DNA from: Beaufortia kweichowensis
Taxonomy: Eukaryota; Chordata; Actinopteri; Cypriniformes; Gastromyzontidae
Direction of reading: 5' to 3'
Assembly (NCBI GenBank): GCA_019155185.1
Contig: CM032795.1
Location: 9,403,795 to 9,467,794 of the forward strand
Length of the DNA: 64,000 bases
A program made the position numbers and the translations under genes. Below are positions 51,801-61,702 of this stretch, piece after piece; position 1 is the stretch's first letter, and each line of letters opens with the position of its first letter. The notes below the pieces were generated by a model that had not been told where the DNA came from, did no database searches, and was given only the letters and a program-made list of their open reading frames with translations.

Positions 51801-52616
51801 AACACAACAATTGCTGTTTTCTCATTCTACCTGCGCTTTGCAGAACGGCTATCAACACAGTACCTTCTGATGGAGATTTGGCTAGTAATACTCTGACAGA
51901 TTAAAGGGTATTACAGATTTACTCTGCCAAGAACCACGGTGACTGAAACAAACTAATCCTTTCTAACACAAGGTAAGCACATCTCAGAGAGTAAAATAAA
52001 TAAGCATAGTAATGTTCTTTGACAGCTTACATCCAAGTGAAAAATCAAACAGCTTTTTTAGATTTAGTCTTTAAAAAAGAATGTATTATGGTTTTGGTTT
52101 TAAAGAATGAATTAAAAAGTCATTTAAGACTACATTTAATTAAATTACATTACATTTAAATGAGATTTAATAATTACATTGTACCAGAGAGCAACATTAC
52201 ACACCCGCACAACTCATTTGATAGGTTTAAACTTACCACATTGAGTTTAAGCTCCATGTTGAGCACACCGCCGCTATCCAGTACTGGCATCAGGTTAATG
52301 GCAAATATCGCTGCCTTGTCTGGAGGGATGGAGATGTTGGGTCCAAAGAAGATGTAGAAATGAACTGAAAAGGTGTCCAGTTCATTACGCAGTGTCGGTC
52401 GGACGGGCCAGCATTTGTTTGTGTCTGCTGTGGGTGCTAAATAAGTAATGCTGTCTTCAGATGTCAGTAACGTCCCTTGATCCGAATTGTTCTGGGGCAA
52501 GTTAGGCAGGTTGGCAGCAGGTAAGGTCTCTGAGAGAGAGAAGCCCATCGCTGTGCCAAACGATTGAGGCATGTTCATGGCTGAGGAACCCTTGGTAACA
52601 GTGGGCTTGGAACAAT
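26251..52616 (-). CDS. tmem8b: transmembrane protein 8B, 8 recognised exons (gene span)
   Basis: Exons on the - strand: 52616-52237, 44124-44028, 43174-43051, 42702-42560, 38445-38267, 38015-37869, 36622-36506, 26586-26251. Every junction keeps phase. From the conserved Met at 52578 the protein has 494 residues (human TMEM8B short form about 470). The N-terminal half is extracellular. An EGF-like domain spans Cys208-Cys242 with six cysteines. From about residue 250 a seven-pass domain follows, with CREST-superfamily marks: His298 in FYHACD, Asp320 in CDFLGS and His432/His436 in HSIWH. In the paralogue TMEM8A/PGAP6 this fold acts as a GPI-directed phospholipase; whether TMEM8B does so is not established. 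TMEM8B (NGX6) is linked in the literature to cell adhesion and tumour suppression. I chose tmem8b over tmem8a because the MNMPQS start, the CWPVRPTLRNELDTFSVHFY block and the GCGYQLC..E.EE.GLVDP tail fit TMEM8B. Confidence 0.93.
27668..28601. mobile_element. hAT element, 934 bp, with internal (CT)n
   Basis: Exact 8-bp target duplication ATTATACT (27660-27667 and 28602-28609). Terminal inverted repeat is CAGAGATGTATA on both ends. Subterminal regions carry many scattered AAGTA(C/G)TTAAGTA-type motifs in both orientations, typical of transposase-binding arrays in hAT elements. No transposase frame is present. A 67-bp CT run sits in the middle. Confidence 0.93.
28059..28125. repeat. (CT)n microsatellite, 67 bp
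   Basis: A perfect CT dinucleotide run of about 33 units inside the hAT element at 27668-28601. Confidence 0.97.
30085..30395 (+). repeat. dispersed repeat copy B (unclassified family)
   Basis: The longest + strand copy of the family seen at 11665-11965 (-) and 46440-46590 (+). It runs from CTGCACATATTGAGCAT to GACAGTTAACAGGTTAAC. It lies in the large tmem8b intron. Confidence 0.75.
31115..31729. mobile_element. Harbinger-like element, 615 bp, with internal end copies
   Basis: Flanked by a 3-bp TAA duplication (31112-31114, 31730-31732). The terminal inverted repeat of about 33 bp begins AGCCCTATTCGGACGGGATT and continues with AGTTTTACATGGG. TAA duplications of 3 bp are typical of PIF/Harbinger. 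Further partial copies of the end motif (TTCG.ACGGGA) occur inside at about 31201, 31528 and 31639. There is no transposase frame. Confidence 0.9.
32869..33759. mobile_element. probable old hAT element, 891 bp
   Basis: Bounded by GTATGTAC (32861-32868) and GAATGTAC (33760-33767), which match at 7 of 8 positions. The ends begin CAGTAGCGGCTCCTG and, inward from the right, CAGGCTCGTCTGTAT, so they are only loosely alike. The right flank contains a GGTGGGGC..GCCCCACC small palindrome. Assigned to hAT on the 8-bp spacing and CAG ends. Confidence 0.55.
34436..34525 (-). mobile_element. LINE/SINE 3' tail fragment
   Basis: On the - strand this reads GACGCTTTGGATAAAAGTTGTAAATG followed by degenerate TGTAAATG units, the shared 3' tail of fish L2-type LINEs and the SINEs they mobilise. 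No body remains. Confidence 0.6.
35567..35599. repeat. (AT)n microsatellite
   Basis: A perfect AT run of 33 bp directly before a LINE 3' fragment. Confidence 0.95.
35600..35821 (+). mobile_element. non-LTR retrotransposon 3' end fragment
   Basis: Contains GTTTGGGTTCCTTGCCACCGTCGCC and ends GTAAAGCTGCTTTGAAACA...ACAAATAAGC plus (TTGAAC)3. The same tail motif (GTAAAGCTGCTTTGA.ACA) recurs at 51171 with a different short tandem end. Repeated 5- or 6-mers after such a tail are typical of LINE target-primed insertion. The fragment is 5'-truncated and non-coding. Confidence 0.65.
36506..36622 (-). CDS. tmem8b: tmem8b coding exon (residues 345-383)
   Basis: 117 bp, phase 0 at both ends; acceptor TTCTGCCAG, donor CCTGG|GTAAGC. 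Encodes two membrane segments around the LDRHGLWNLLGPSLFALG loop that is strongly conserved in TMEM8 proteins. Confidence 0.95.
36755..36800. repeat. (CT)n(CA)n compound microsatellite
   Basis: CT repeated to 36790, then CA to 36800, in the tmem8b intron shortly 5' (gene sense) of the preceding exon. Confidence 0.95.
36801..37868 (-). other. tmem8b intron remainder
   Basis: No exon is seen. A worn LINE/SINE tail (TTTATCCAAAGC) lies near 37476, and AATAAT-rich and TA-rich simple sequence at 37520-37570 and 37683-37697. Confidence 0.6.
37869..38015 (-). CDS. tmem8b: tmem8b coding exon (residues 296-344)
   Basis: 147 bp, phase 0 at both ends; acceptor TTAAACAG, donor AAACAG|GTAAAA. Encodes FYHACDQPG and DVLQFCDFLGS, with the His298 and Asp320 expected of the CREST hydrolase fold. 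Confidence 0.95.
38267..38445 (-). CDS. tmem8b: tmem8b coding exon (residues 236-295)
   Basis: 179 bp; acceptor CCTCTAG (two bases complete Gly236), donor CCACT|GTGAGT. Encodes the end of the EGF-like domain (WDGWGC) and the first two membrane segments. Confidence 0.95.
38885..39010. mobile_element. ACCATGGT-rich MITE-like repeat
   Basis: Dense direct and inverted copies of ACCATGGT/TACTACAAAT/GTTATTGTAGTAAC-type motifs, as in a family of fish DNA-transposon remnants. Ends are not resolvable; it may extend to about 39090. Confidence 0.5.
39436..39600 (-). mobile_element. tRNA-derived SINE
   Basis: On the - strand the head carries an RNA polymerase III box A (TAGCTCAGTTGGT, 39584-39572) and box B (GGGTTTGATCC, 39549-39539). 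The tail is GTAAGTCGCTTTGGATAAAA then GCATCTGCCAAA and TGTAAATG-type units. This is a fairly intact copy of the common fish tRNA-SINE with an L2-type tail. It is not a functional tRNA. Confidence 0.85.
39674..40337. mobile_element. hAT element, 664 bp
   Basis: Ends CAGGGGCGGACTGG and, inward from the right, CAGTGGCGGACTGG. Flanks TGCTTTTC (39666-39673) and TGTTTTTC (40338-40345) match at 7 of 8 positions. The interior holds a transposase N-terminal remnant (39939) and a LINE/SINE tail fragment (about 40066-40140) that landed within it. Confidence 0.88.
39939..40060 (+). pseudogene. remnant of hAT transposase N terminus
   Basis: The frame begins MERKRKGGAERERMKRRKAL, a basic start resembling the lead of ZMYM1-like hAT transposases in fish. 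After about 40 codons it is broken by an unrelated LINE/SINE-tail insertion, so no DDE/RNase-H domain follows. Confidence 0.55.
41370..41714. mobile_element. TTAA-inserting MITE (Kolobok-like), 345 bp
   Basis: Flanked by TTAA on both sides (41366-41369, 41715-41718), with terminal repeat AGGGATAGTTCAC and inner CAAAAATAAAAATT. The middle carries an extra inverted pair around GGTGCCGGTAACCAGCACC. TTAA duplications are characteristic of Kolobok/piggyBac-type elements; this family is very common in cyprinids. It is non-coding. Confidence 0.9.
41719..42559 (-). other. tmem8b intron remainder
   Basis: Nothing recognisable beyond the intron end. Confidence 0.5.
42560..42702 (-). CDS. tmem8b: tmem8b coding exon (EGF-like domain)
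   Basis: 143 bp; acceptor CGCTGTAG, donor AAAGCAG|GTGAGC. Encodes residues 188-236 with Cys208, 212, 218, 231 and 233 of the EGF-like domain and the family signature DCG.YGQCKLLRT.NYLYAAC. Confidence 0.95.
43051..43174 (-). CDS. tmem8b: tmem8b coding exon with tandem acceptors
   Basis: 124 bp; encodes the beta-rich extracellular segment ending WYLSLRSLCATEHG. The donor is ATGG|GTAAGT. Two acceptors 12 bp apart, TTTTTAAG (exon from 43174) and GGTTTCAG (exon from 43162), both keep frame, so four residues (ESVS) can be included or skipped. A T-run of about 15 precedes the first. Confidence 0.88.
44028..44124 (-). CDS. tmem8b: tmem8b coding exon (residues 115-147)
   Basis: 97 bp; acceptor TTTCTTCAG, donor AATCTG|GTAGGA. 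Encodes SSVKGENITIFGCLNHGMPL, matching the same block of TMEM8B. It was not found by simple ORF size because it is short. Confidence 0.92.
46440..46590 (+). repeat. dispersed repeat copy C (unclassified family)
   Basis: Matches copy B from GGTCAAATATTAATTTTTTG through GTTTGTCATGA, GAAATATT.GAAGTGAATAG and CACCTGTGGAACAGTGACAG. It lacks the first half seen in copies A and B. Confidence 0.7.
48990..49115 (+). mobile_element. degenerate tRNA-SINE copy
   Basis: A box-B-like GTCATAGGTTTGGTTTC and the tail TCGCTTTGGGTATAAGCATT then TGCCAAATGC and ATGTAAATGTAA, matching the SINE at 39436-39600 but diverged; the box A region is eroded. Confidence 0.6.
51165..51247 (+). mobile_element. LINE 3' tail with (ATTGA)5
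   Basis: GTAAAGCTGCTTTGATACA...AAAAGCGCTATACAAATAAA followed by five ATTGA units at about 51221-51246. It has the same tail as the fragment ending at 35821. Confidence 0.75.
51480..51600 (+). mobile_element. degenerate tRNA-SINE copy
   Basis: CATGGGTTTGATTGCC (box B-like) and GCACTGTAAGTTGCTTTTG, then ATAAAAGCATCTACTACATG, the SINE tail on the + strand. Confidence 0.6.
52237..52616 (-). CDS. tmem8b: tmem8b first recognised coding exon
   Basis: The acceptor TTTCTTTGCAG sits before 52616 and the donor is AATGTG|GTAAGT. The exon is open from its first base (DCSKPTVTKGSS, two bases completing a codon from an earlier exon). The Met at 52578 corresponds to the start of the short human form (MNMPQS). 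It encodes NKCWPVRPTLRNELDTFSVH and a beta-rich extracellular block. The acceptor shows that a longer isoform with upstream exons exists or existed; which start is used here is unknown. Confidence 0.88.
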
Positions 52617-55600
52617 CTGCAAAGAAAAGATCAAAGCAGGTATTTAAAATTGGAACGCCACACGCACTTTCTCCTGTGAAAATTGAAAGTGAAGCTAGCT
52701 GAAAGGGATGTATTATAAGAATGAAACAAAGATGTCCTCAGCCTTGACGAATCCCTGGACTGAAGTTGACAGCTAGAACTATCCATTCTGGTTATTCTGA
52801 GGCTAAAAGCGTCTTCCTGTCATCTAGCCTTTTTGTACTTGATCTAACCTGCATTTCAGTTGAGAACAACTATTTTCAGTTTCATGCATGTCTTTAAATG
52901 TCTGTGTGGAGATGACAGATTGCCAAATGATTGCTAAAAGCGTCTGTGTCGTCTGAAGTGATCTAAGTGAGGCGTATGTTGTGTCTTGCAGTATGTAGGA
53001 CCAGAAAATGACCAAAGGAATGTTGGAAAGAGCATCTGTCTATTTGATACTTCCTTTTATACTGCAAGTCTGTCAGCTTTACAGAACTTTCCCATCAGAT
53101 AAAAAAACTGTTCATTCAAATTATGGCACATTCATCTATTCTCCTAACACACAGAATAATGAGGTCATGATTGTTCTTAACATCTTTTAATTGCAGTCTT
53201 TGTCATGACATGGTACTTTGTAAATTAGGAGGAATTATGAAACGCACTTTGATTAAATGTAAATTTGCTAAACAATGCAGCAGAATTAGGATACATAATT
53301 GGTACTGATGATGAGGACAACAAGGAAATCTTCCACATTTCCTGTCTTTGTTTCCTGATTATCTCCATGTTTTGAATGTTCAGCGATGTTGTTGAAGACT
53401 CAGGAGTTTTCGAAAGATATATCTTTCATCACACACTGACTATCATAGAAGCAGCTTGAAATGGGCAGCTTGAAGTTAGTAAAATGCTGTGGCACTTCTT
53501 TCCACTTCTTTTATTTTATTGCAAACTTATCTAGCACTCCAACGCTACTGTAAAAGGTGATCTTGTCACTTTAATTGCCTTCATGAATTTTTGGAAATAT
53601 TCCAAAGTCAGACTGAATGTTGATTAGTCGATACAACTGAAAATTAGTGAAAACTAGTGAAAATTAAGTGAAAATTTAAAACAAAAACAGTTGATTTTAG
53701 TCTTATTGTGCATTTAATTAATTAATGCATATGCGCTCTAAAACAATTAAATATTCTAAAATCTCACAAAAGGGTGCTTGAAAAACTTTTAAATAACAAT
53801 ACCGTATTTGCTCATAATAGGTGATTCGTTATGCATAATTATTAAAGGTTTCGAGCTAATGTTTTTAATGTTGTTTTGCTGAAAAGTTGTTTTAGTGTGA
53901 AGACGCCATTATGATGATTGGTGTCCGCTTTAATTAAGCACTCAGACCTTTTTTAATTAATTCAATTTTAATTTGTTCTCTTTCAAGTGGTGCAATGGTG
54001 TTTCAATAGAGCATATTTTATTACACTTTATGAAAGAATATAGCCTGTCAGATAGTTCAGGCAAAATGAGTTTAACTCATGAGTGCATTAGTTCAGGCAA
54101 AATTTTGGACATTTTTTAAATAAATGATAAAAAAATTTCAGATCATTTTTAAATAAAGTACTTATGATAGCACTACTAAAGTGCAATATTGTTGTGTACA
54201 CTTATTTGTTCTGAAGCATGTAACATCTTGAACAGCATTCTTGAGTAGTCAGTATGAACCAGATTCAAGTAGTCTTTAAATCTTGATTTACAAAACTCAA
54301 TAAACACTATTTTATGGCCAATCCCTGAGCCAGTAATACGAGAACGTTTCCAATAGTTGCGGCATGACTACAGATTACGAGTTTTTGCAAATCCATAACC
54401 CAAAAACAGTCCTACTGTAAAAGATGAAAAAAACTCAGCATGCGGAATCAAAATCGGATTAATATTACCACTGGTGGGTAGGGTAATTAAATGTCAGTCA
54501 AAAAAATGAGCTCATATACCTGGATACTTGTGACCTTGAAGTTTTTTATAGCTACACAGAAGAATTGCTGAGCATTATCTCACTTACAGTACATCTCTGA
54601 ACTTTATTGTAATATATAAAATAATGACAAATAAAATCAGTGGTGTAAGTCTAGTGCCCTATAAGAACAATTTTCTGTTTTACCAAAGCAATTTTTTTAT
54701 AAGGTGTACTGCATTAGGAATGTGTTATTATAAAATATACTTAATATACTTAGTGTTCTTTTTGAGCAGTGTCTTTACAATTCATATAAAAGTCACTTCA
54801 CACTTCACATAGCTTCACTTCACTTCACTCTTCATAATTGTATTATCATCACGTTGGTATTCTGAAAGGGGTCATTAATTGTAAATATGGTAGGGTACCA
54901 AATGTCAAGGGCCAAAAAATTTTTACGTTTTATGTTGTCATTGGCTATAATGTGACGTGTTATACATTGCCTTGTAAAAATGTGGCTGTGATACGTTCCT
55001 GTCCAAGACTTGATTAGTCAACAGATCCTGCAGTGTTTACAAGGCTTTCCTGTCTAAACAGATCAACCCCTTTTGCTCTTCTGTAATTACATCTATTTGT
55101 CATGAATTGTCATTATAGTTCTTGCTGACAAAAGCAACGACTGGCAAAAGATCACAATTAGTGAATGGAGGACATCATTGAGGAAATTGTCTGGTTTAGG
55201 ATGAGATTGTGTCATCATGTGCTGCATCAATGGTTGTGCTGCTGGGACTCTAATGTTTTGATACTTTCATCTAACAGGTCAGGTTGCGTAAATGGCATAT
55301 AAGAACTGCATCATTGACTCGTTCTCTAACCTATTTTTATAGACATACGGATGTGGAACATTATAAATGGAGCAATTGTCAAGATTTTACTGTCAAGTGG
55401 TGGTTACCTAGCAACCAAACATTCCACTGCTAAGTCCCTAACAACGTCAAAGTGTCTCTCCAGGGAAGCTTTTATTATAAAAATGTACTTTTCTGTACCT
55501 ACATATTTGAAAATTGTAACATAGTCCATTTCAATTATTTATGGGATGCCAGTGCTTTAAAAGCAATAGCAACAATTTGATTAAACTGATATAATGTGCA

Positions 55601-57184
55601 TGAAATAATATAATTCTGTATATTGCACCAAAGGAAATGTGGAGTCAAAAGAACAGTTTGTCCTAAAGGTAAAAGAATGAACAAGACCATACATGTGGTT
55701 ACACAAAACCATCCTAGCCCACACATATGTACTGTTACTGACGGATGTCTGTATCAACAGCTTTTTAAGAACCTGCAAGATTTAAAGGCTGTGTTTGTCA
55801 AGGGACGCTACATTCAGCGCTACTTTTCACAAGTACCTTGAAACACTATGGAAAAGGTTCCTCACCTCCCACTGGGTATTCAATGTGAGATTAAGCTGTA
55901 GAGAGGCATCTCATCTCCAACAGCAGGTGTCTCTCGAGGTGTAACATGCTTGACTTTCACAACATCAATGTAAAAGTGTTTTGATAGACTGGCATGACAG
56001 ATTCAAGGAGCAAAAACAGACAAGGATGAACAGAAAAAAAAACACCTGAAGGAAAACATTATACAGTATATGTAGCTGTTTATTTTTTATGAAATCTACT
56101 TGAGGAAACCTTATAATTCTTTACAGGTACTGTAAGCCAGTAGAGACTTTTGTACAAATCGTGTATTGCTAATAGATTTTAATCTCAATCATGTTATTCT
56201 GTTGTCGAATAATGTTTGTACGTGATTCCTTCATTGTCAAACCAAACACTGTACAGTACAACAATTTTCTGAGGCTGTCTTTGTAATGCCAAAGCTTGAT
56301 CTTACTCAAACATGTTTTTCTTTTCAAGTTCAAAACAGTTTTTGACCGTTTGATGAACCCAGCATCAAGGGATATGTAAATGCCACTTCCTGAGGGGGGT
56401 CTGAGATTGCCTTCCTGAGTTGGATCAAAGTTTTACTCTTTGACTAGCGCTCCAAGCTAATGCTGCATCAGTTTAACAAAGCACTGCTTTAATGGCATTG
56501 CTAATATGTATGATCAAATGTTCCACAAATTAGAGGAGATGGAATGCCTGAGAGAGGGAATAAGCCTCTTTTATTTAACATTGAATATATCACCTCTGCT
56601 AATAAATGTTTCTTTTTTATACTATGACTTTTCTGAGCTCAAGGCAAAGATGGAGAGCTCAATTGATGATGTATGTTTTGTGTATTAGACCACACACAAT
56701 TAATTTTACCACAAATACTTCATTTTAACATACAGGTAAGAGGGATTAGGTTAATGCCTCTAATCTGTGGATCAGCATCTTTCAACAACAGTCAGTCACG
56801 GAATATTTAAAAGGTCAAAAGCTTTGAAAAACAAAATAAAACGCAGGAAGACAACATTGCCTTGCAATGCCATAGGCAGAGCGAGAGTGCGTCAACTCAT
56901 CCCTCATGCTGAGTTACTGAGAGAACCTATTATTATCTATGATGGTGGAGGCACAGGAGAGAATGGTCATTTCAGGCACTGCGGTTCACCGTTTTATTGT
57001 TTCTCATTTCCCTCCACTTCGAGTCTCGTACCACATGGGGCACCAGTAAAGCCTGCTGTGCATTATCCTGTGCTTTCTAATGAAAGTGTGTCATGCTCAG
57101 TATTGATTTAAACACAATGTGAAAGAGTGAATAATGTCTGAGATTAACAAGGCAACGTGAAGGCAATATATTAACAGTTTACTG
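52617..57184. other. stretch upstream of tmem8b exon; no exon recognised
   Basis: Expected to be tmem8b intron or 5' flank. I looked for the N-terminal exons of the long form and found none convincing. A 30-bp in-frame micro-exon candidate at 55871-55900 (-), between CTCTACAG and GTGAGG, is too short to support. Confidence 0.5.
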
Positions 57185-57708
<524 letters not shown>

Positions 57709-59831
57709 AAAATACAATATTCAAACAATGCTGATTTGGACATAATGTAAAATGTCATTTCTTACAGTTAAACACAAGCTGAGATTTTCCTTAAACTCCC
57801 ACAGTGGTTCGAGAAGATGAATGAGGAGCGGACAGATGAGATGTAGGTGGTGTGTGCACGTTTTTTGAGTAAATTCCTCCTCCAGACTTCTGCCAATGCA
57901 AATCACACCCTTAAGCCATGCGGCTATACAACACAGCTCAGAACTCTGGATAGAGGAGGTCAGAAGTATACAGCACATGACTGTACTACAGTGGAAATTA
58001 TGCAGGGTCTCTCCTCAGAGATCAGGGGTGGTTGAGACCCTCTGCTGAGAGAGAGGTCAAGTAAAACACAGCGAGGAAAGAGAAGAAGTAACTCCTGCTG
58101 TATTGCTATGGTAACTGTTTTCTAGAAATGGAAAGGTTTAAGAGAGCAGAACGAGGCTTCTACTGATGTCGGTACTTCTACATGAGTGCTATTCATTCCT
58201 TAACATAATTTACTGTTCTTCAAAGCATGAGGACCCTTCACCATCATGTTTTTTTCGAAACCCGAGAGGCCCTAAGACTATTTTAATAGCTTAAGAATAT
58301 ACCACAGGTATCAGTATGATACTTTATGACTTCTCCTAATATTAGGAGAACTGATCATGAACAAAATTTCAGCTTGATAACATGCTTCATTAGTTTCTTT
58401 ATTAAAATGTTTCACTGCATACCCAGTCCTGACAAATACTGTATAATAGTAAACAAATCTGTCTTGAGCTTTTAGAGCTTTAACCTGTCTGGTAAAATTA
58501 GGTGAGTAGGAGTTGAGGACGGATGCAGGAAAAATCTGAACTTACTTTAGAAAGATGGATGCTTATATAAGTTTGAGATGATTACTGTAATAGGACCAAA
58601 TGATCAGGCACCCTAACTTACATTTACAGTAAAACTACTTTATAAAAGTCATGTCTGGCTGCCTGATATGTCAAATATTTAAAATGACCAAATGCAATAA
58701 TTTCTGATTCCATTTTAGATGCTCTGACTGGTGTACAAATTGTTCAACTACAGTCCTGGCTGTAACTTAATAGTTATTTTTTTGCATTGTATTGACAATC
58801 CAATTTTTTAAAAAGGGAATGTCTACAGTCAATGGTTTAGAAGTACCAGACAAAATAACAAAAAAATTCTTTGGTGCGTTCATTGCTGAATATCTGTTAG
58901 TTGCCAGTTTCAAGGCAGCAAATATTCTTATCTGAGCAATTCACTGCATTCCTGAATTTATTTTCAGATGATTTTGTTTAGGAAGCATTACAAGAGGGTG
59001 GTAGAAATAGAAGAGAATCACAAACCAGGATTCGAACAACGCAGTAAGTCATGAGCAACACTGATAATCAGCCAAATACGTTCTCTAAAAATTTGTCATT
59101 CAGCTAATGCTTCAGGCTTAACACAAACAGGCTAGAGTCTTTTTCCAATCAAACATACAGCTTTCTAATCTAGTTACATTATTAAACTCCTACAGCCTCA
59201 ACTGATTGAAATTCAGAAAGTTTCAGATTCAAAGAAACTTTAAATTTCTTTAGTTTCTAACATATTTACTAGATTCGTGAAAACACTACTATTGGCATGA
59301 ACGGCACTATGACTTTCTCAAAATTTTCAGAGCGAAGGATATGAAAAGCTGTTGCCCCAGGGTTGCACAAGGAATCTTTTTACAGAAGCTCAATGTACCT
59401 TGCCAGTTGTAGAACGGACTGAATGCTTCCGTTAACAAAGAGAACAATACTTCCCCTATTTCACTGATAGCACCTATTGTGCAACATCAGACACTTGCAC
59501 TTCAAAGGACACTTCAAAACTTTATGGTATCTAAGCTACCAGGTGTATAGTCCAAAAGGATGTGTCTGCACTCCCACTTCATTGCTCAATACCATAAGCA
59601 AATAAAGAAAACAAAGATTTGCTATTATTTCCGAACTACAAATGATCTTTGTAAAAGATGATGCAGTAAAGCACCTCTGCTTTCCATTCATCTTAAAAAA
59701 CAGCCAGGAGAAATTGAGAACTAACTGTCAGCTGATCATAGACAGCTGTTCATAAAAACTTCCTTGTCAGAAGCCAAAATCTTTTAATTTTCATACTACA
59801 GCAGTTGGAAGTCATACTTCTTCCACAGATT
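57709..59831. other. gene-free stretch
   Basis: No supported exon, RNA or mobile element. Confidence 0.5.
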
Positions 59832-59835
59832 TTAA

Positions 59836-60390
59836 GGATAACTTATCCCCAAAAAATTCTGTCATCATTTATTTACCCTCATGTTGTTCAAAACACGAAT
59901 ATTACTCTTTACTTCTGCAGAACACAAAAGAAGATATTTTAAGATACGCCTCAGTGGTTTTGTGTTCATACAACGGAAGTCAATGCAGAGAACAGAAAAT
60001 CGTACAGATTAAGAGCTGGTTCACACAGAATGCGTTTTTTCATTCAGATGTGCTACTTTTCCATTGCTTTCTATGTAAACATGCGTCGGACGGACGTGTT
60101 TGACCGTTACATTCGCGCTGTATCAAGTTAAAAGAATTTCAACTTTTACAAGCAGTGCAGCTCATTAATGTCAGTTCCAGAACAGCAGACCAATCAGGAA
60201 ACCCCAGAGGCGGGGCTAACGTTGCAAGCTCTTGTTTACAGTAGCAAGTTGGCATGGCAACTGTTTCATTTGTCAGCAATAGTAGCTATTTTTAGATGCA
60301 AAGAGGCGTTCTGTGTGCATCGCCCCTTAGAATGACATATGGATAAATGAGAGTAAATCAAAGAATTTTAGTTTTGGATGAGCAATCTCT
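59836..60390. mobile_element. degraded TTAA MITE, interrupted by a second element
   Basis: The left end, after TTAA at 59832-59835, reads GGATAACTTATCCCCAAAAA then TTCTGTCATCATTTATTTACCCTCATGTTGTTC. The right end is GAATGACATATGGATAAATGAGAGTAAAT..TTTTGGATGAGCAATC. Both match the family of the copy at 41370-41714 but are diverged, and the right TTAA is lost. The middle is split by the Harbinger-type insertion at 60012-60326. Confidence 0.82.
60012..60326. mobile_element. nested Harbinger-like MITE, 315 bp
   Basis: Flanked by TTA on both sides (60009-60011, 60327-60329), the PIF/Harbinger target size. The left end AGAGCTGGTTCACACAGAATGC pairs with the right end, which reads inward GGGGCGATGCACACAGAACGC. 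Removing it rejoins the older TTAA element in register. Confidence 0.82.
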
Positions 60391-61327
60391 CAAAAATAAA
60401 GTGTTATTCTGTGATTCTAAGAAAACAATTGCTGTCAATGAACTATCACTTTTACAAAAATACAAAATCAGTCTTTAGAGTTTAACAAAACACTTACATA
60501 TTACAGTATTTTGTTGCACATTTAAATTGCACTGTGAAATAGTTTTAACATTTGATACAGTTAACTTTTAAAGCCTATTTGTAAAAAACTCCATTAAAAT
60601 AAAGCTGAAAGCTTTCTACACATAAATTCTTACTTTTTGCTATGAACTGTACACTGGCAGAAACTGTGATGAGAACTGACCTCTAGTGAAATATCATGCC
60701 ACTTTTACTTCAGAGAGGCTGTGGACCTCTGCTTAACACATGCCATGCCCGCTGTAATCTCTAATGTTCTTTCTCTTCACACCCACTAAAAGCAAAGCAT
60801 GGTTAAAAATGCAACCAGTGAGTAACAAGCACAAGCTTTTGCTTTTTGCTAGACCCCTTATGTTGTGGGTGGAAGTTTTGATAAAAGCCCTAGGGTAACC
60901 CATCAGATTCCAAAATTCATTGAATTCTTAAAAGCCTGAAACCTTTGAGATTTCTGAGTGTGCCAAATAATGCTGTCAAACAGCATGACCACAGGTAACC
61001 AGTAACCTTCTTTCCATTTAGCATGTAAGATTCAGAATATTCACAGTAGTAGTACCTGTCTACGGCGTTACTGAAGGATAATTGAACAGCCTTCTTCTGT
61101 GTGTTCAAAGTTTACCACAAAGCTGTCTTCTGTAACCGCATGTTTAAAATTTAAAATATTTATAAAATGAGGATTTATCTTTATATACAAGAATACTACC
61201 TATAATCATGTACTTTATTATTTGACATTTGAATCTGAATACAGAGAAAACATTATAAAACAGAGAAACATTATAATGTGGAATAAATGAAAATAGTTAC
61301 AATTCAGTAATCACATGTTAGCATATT

Positions 61328-61702
61328 TGTGACCCTGGACCACAAAACCAGTCATAAGTAGCACAAGTATATTTGTAGCAATAGCCAACAATACATTGTA
61401 TGGCTCAAAATTATCGATTTTTCTTTTATGCCAAAAATCATTAGGATATTGTGTGCAGATATTTTGTAAATTTCCTAATGTAAATATATACTTTTATTAT
61501 TTGGACAACTTTAAATGCAATTACAGTATTTTTATTTTTTTGCACCCTGAGATTTCAGATTTTCAAATAGTTGTATCTCTGCCAAATATGATCCTATCCT
61601 AACAAACCATACACTAACAGAAAGCTTATCTGTTCACTGGTTTATGAATCTCAAATATCAACAAATTGACCCTTATGACTGGTTTTGTGATCCAGGGTCA
61701 CA
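61328..61702. mobile_element. MITE with GTGACCCTGGACCACAAAACC ends, about 375 bp
   Basis: Inverted termini of about 30 bp: TGTGACCCTGGACCACAAAA then CCAGTCATAAG at the left, and the inverse with two changes at the right. A shared ATTT flanks the GTGACCC ends on both sides and may be the target duplication. It is non-coding and of a type frequent in zebrafish-like genomes. Confidence 0.85.

Larger units (their letters stand above)
44125..52236 (-). other. large tmem8b intron (8.1 kb)
   Basis: No exon is seen. It contains the dispersed repeat copy C (46440-46590), SINE copies (48990-49115, 51480-51600) and a LINE tail (51165-51247), listed separately. The parts between (44125-46439, 46591-48989, 49116-51164, 51601-52236) show nothing else that can be supported. 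Confidence 0.75.

Noticed and set aside
55871..55900. 30-bp - strand micro-exon candidate (in frame, between CTCTACAG and GTGAGG)
   Set aside because: Too short, with stops just beyond; no TMEM8B homology could be recognised.
56767..57111. 114-codon + strand frame
   Set aside because: No recognisable domain, basic low-information start, no splice context.
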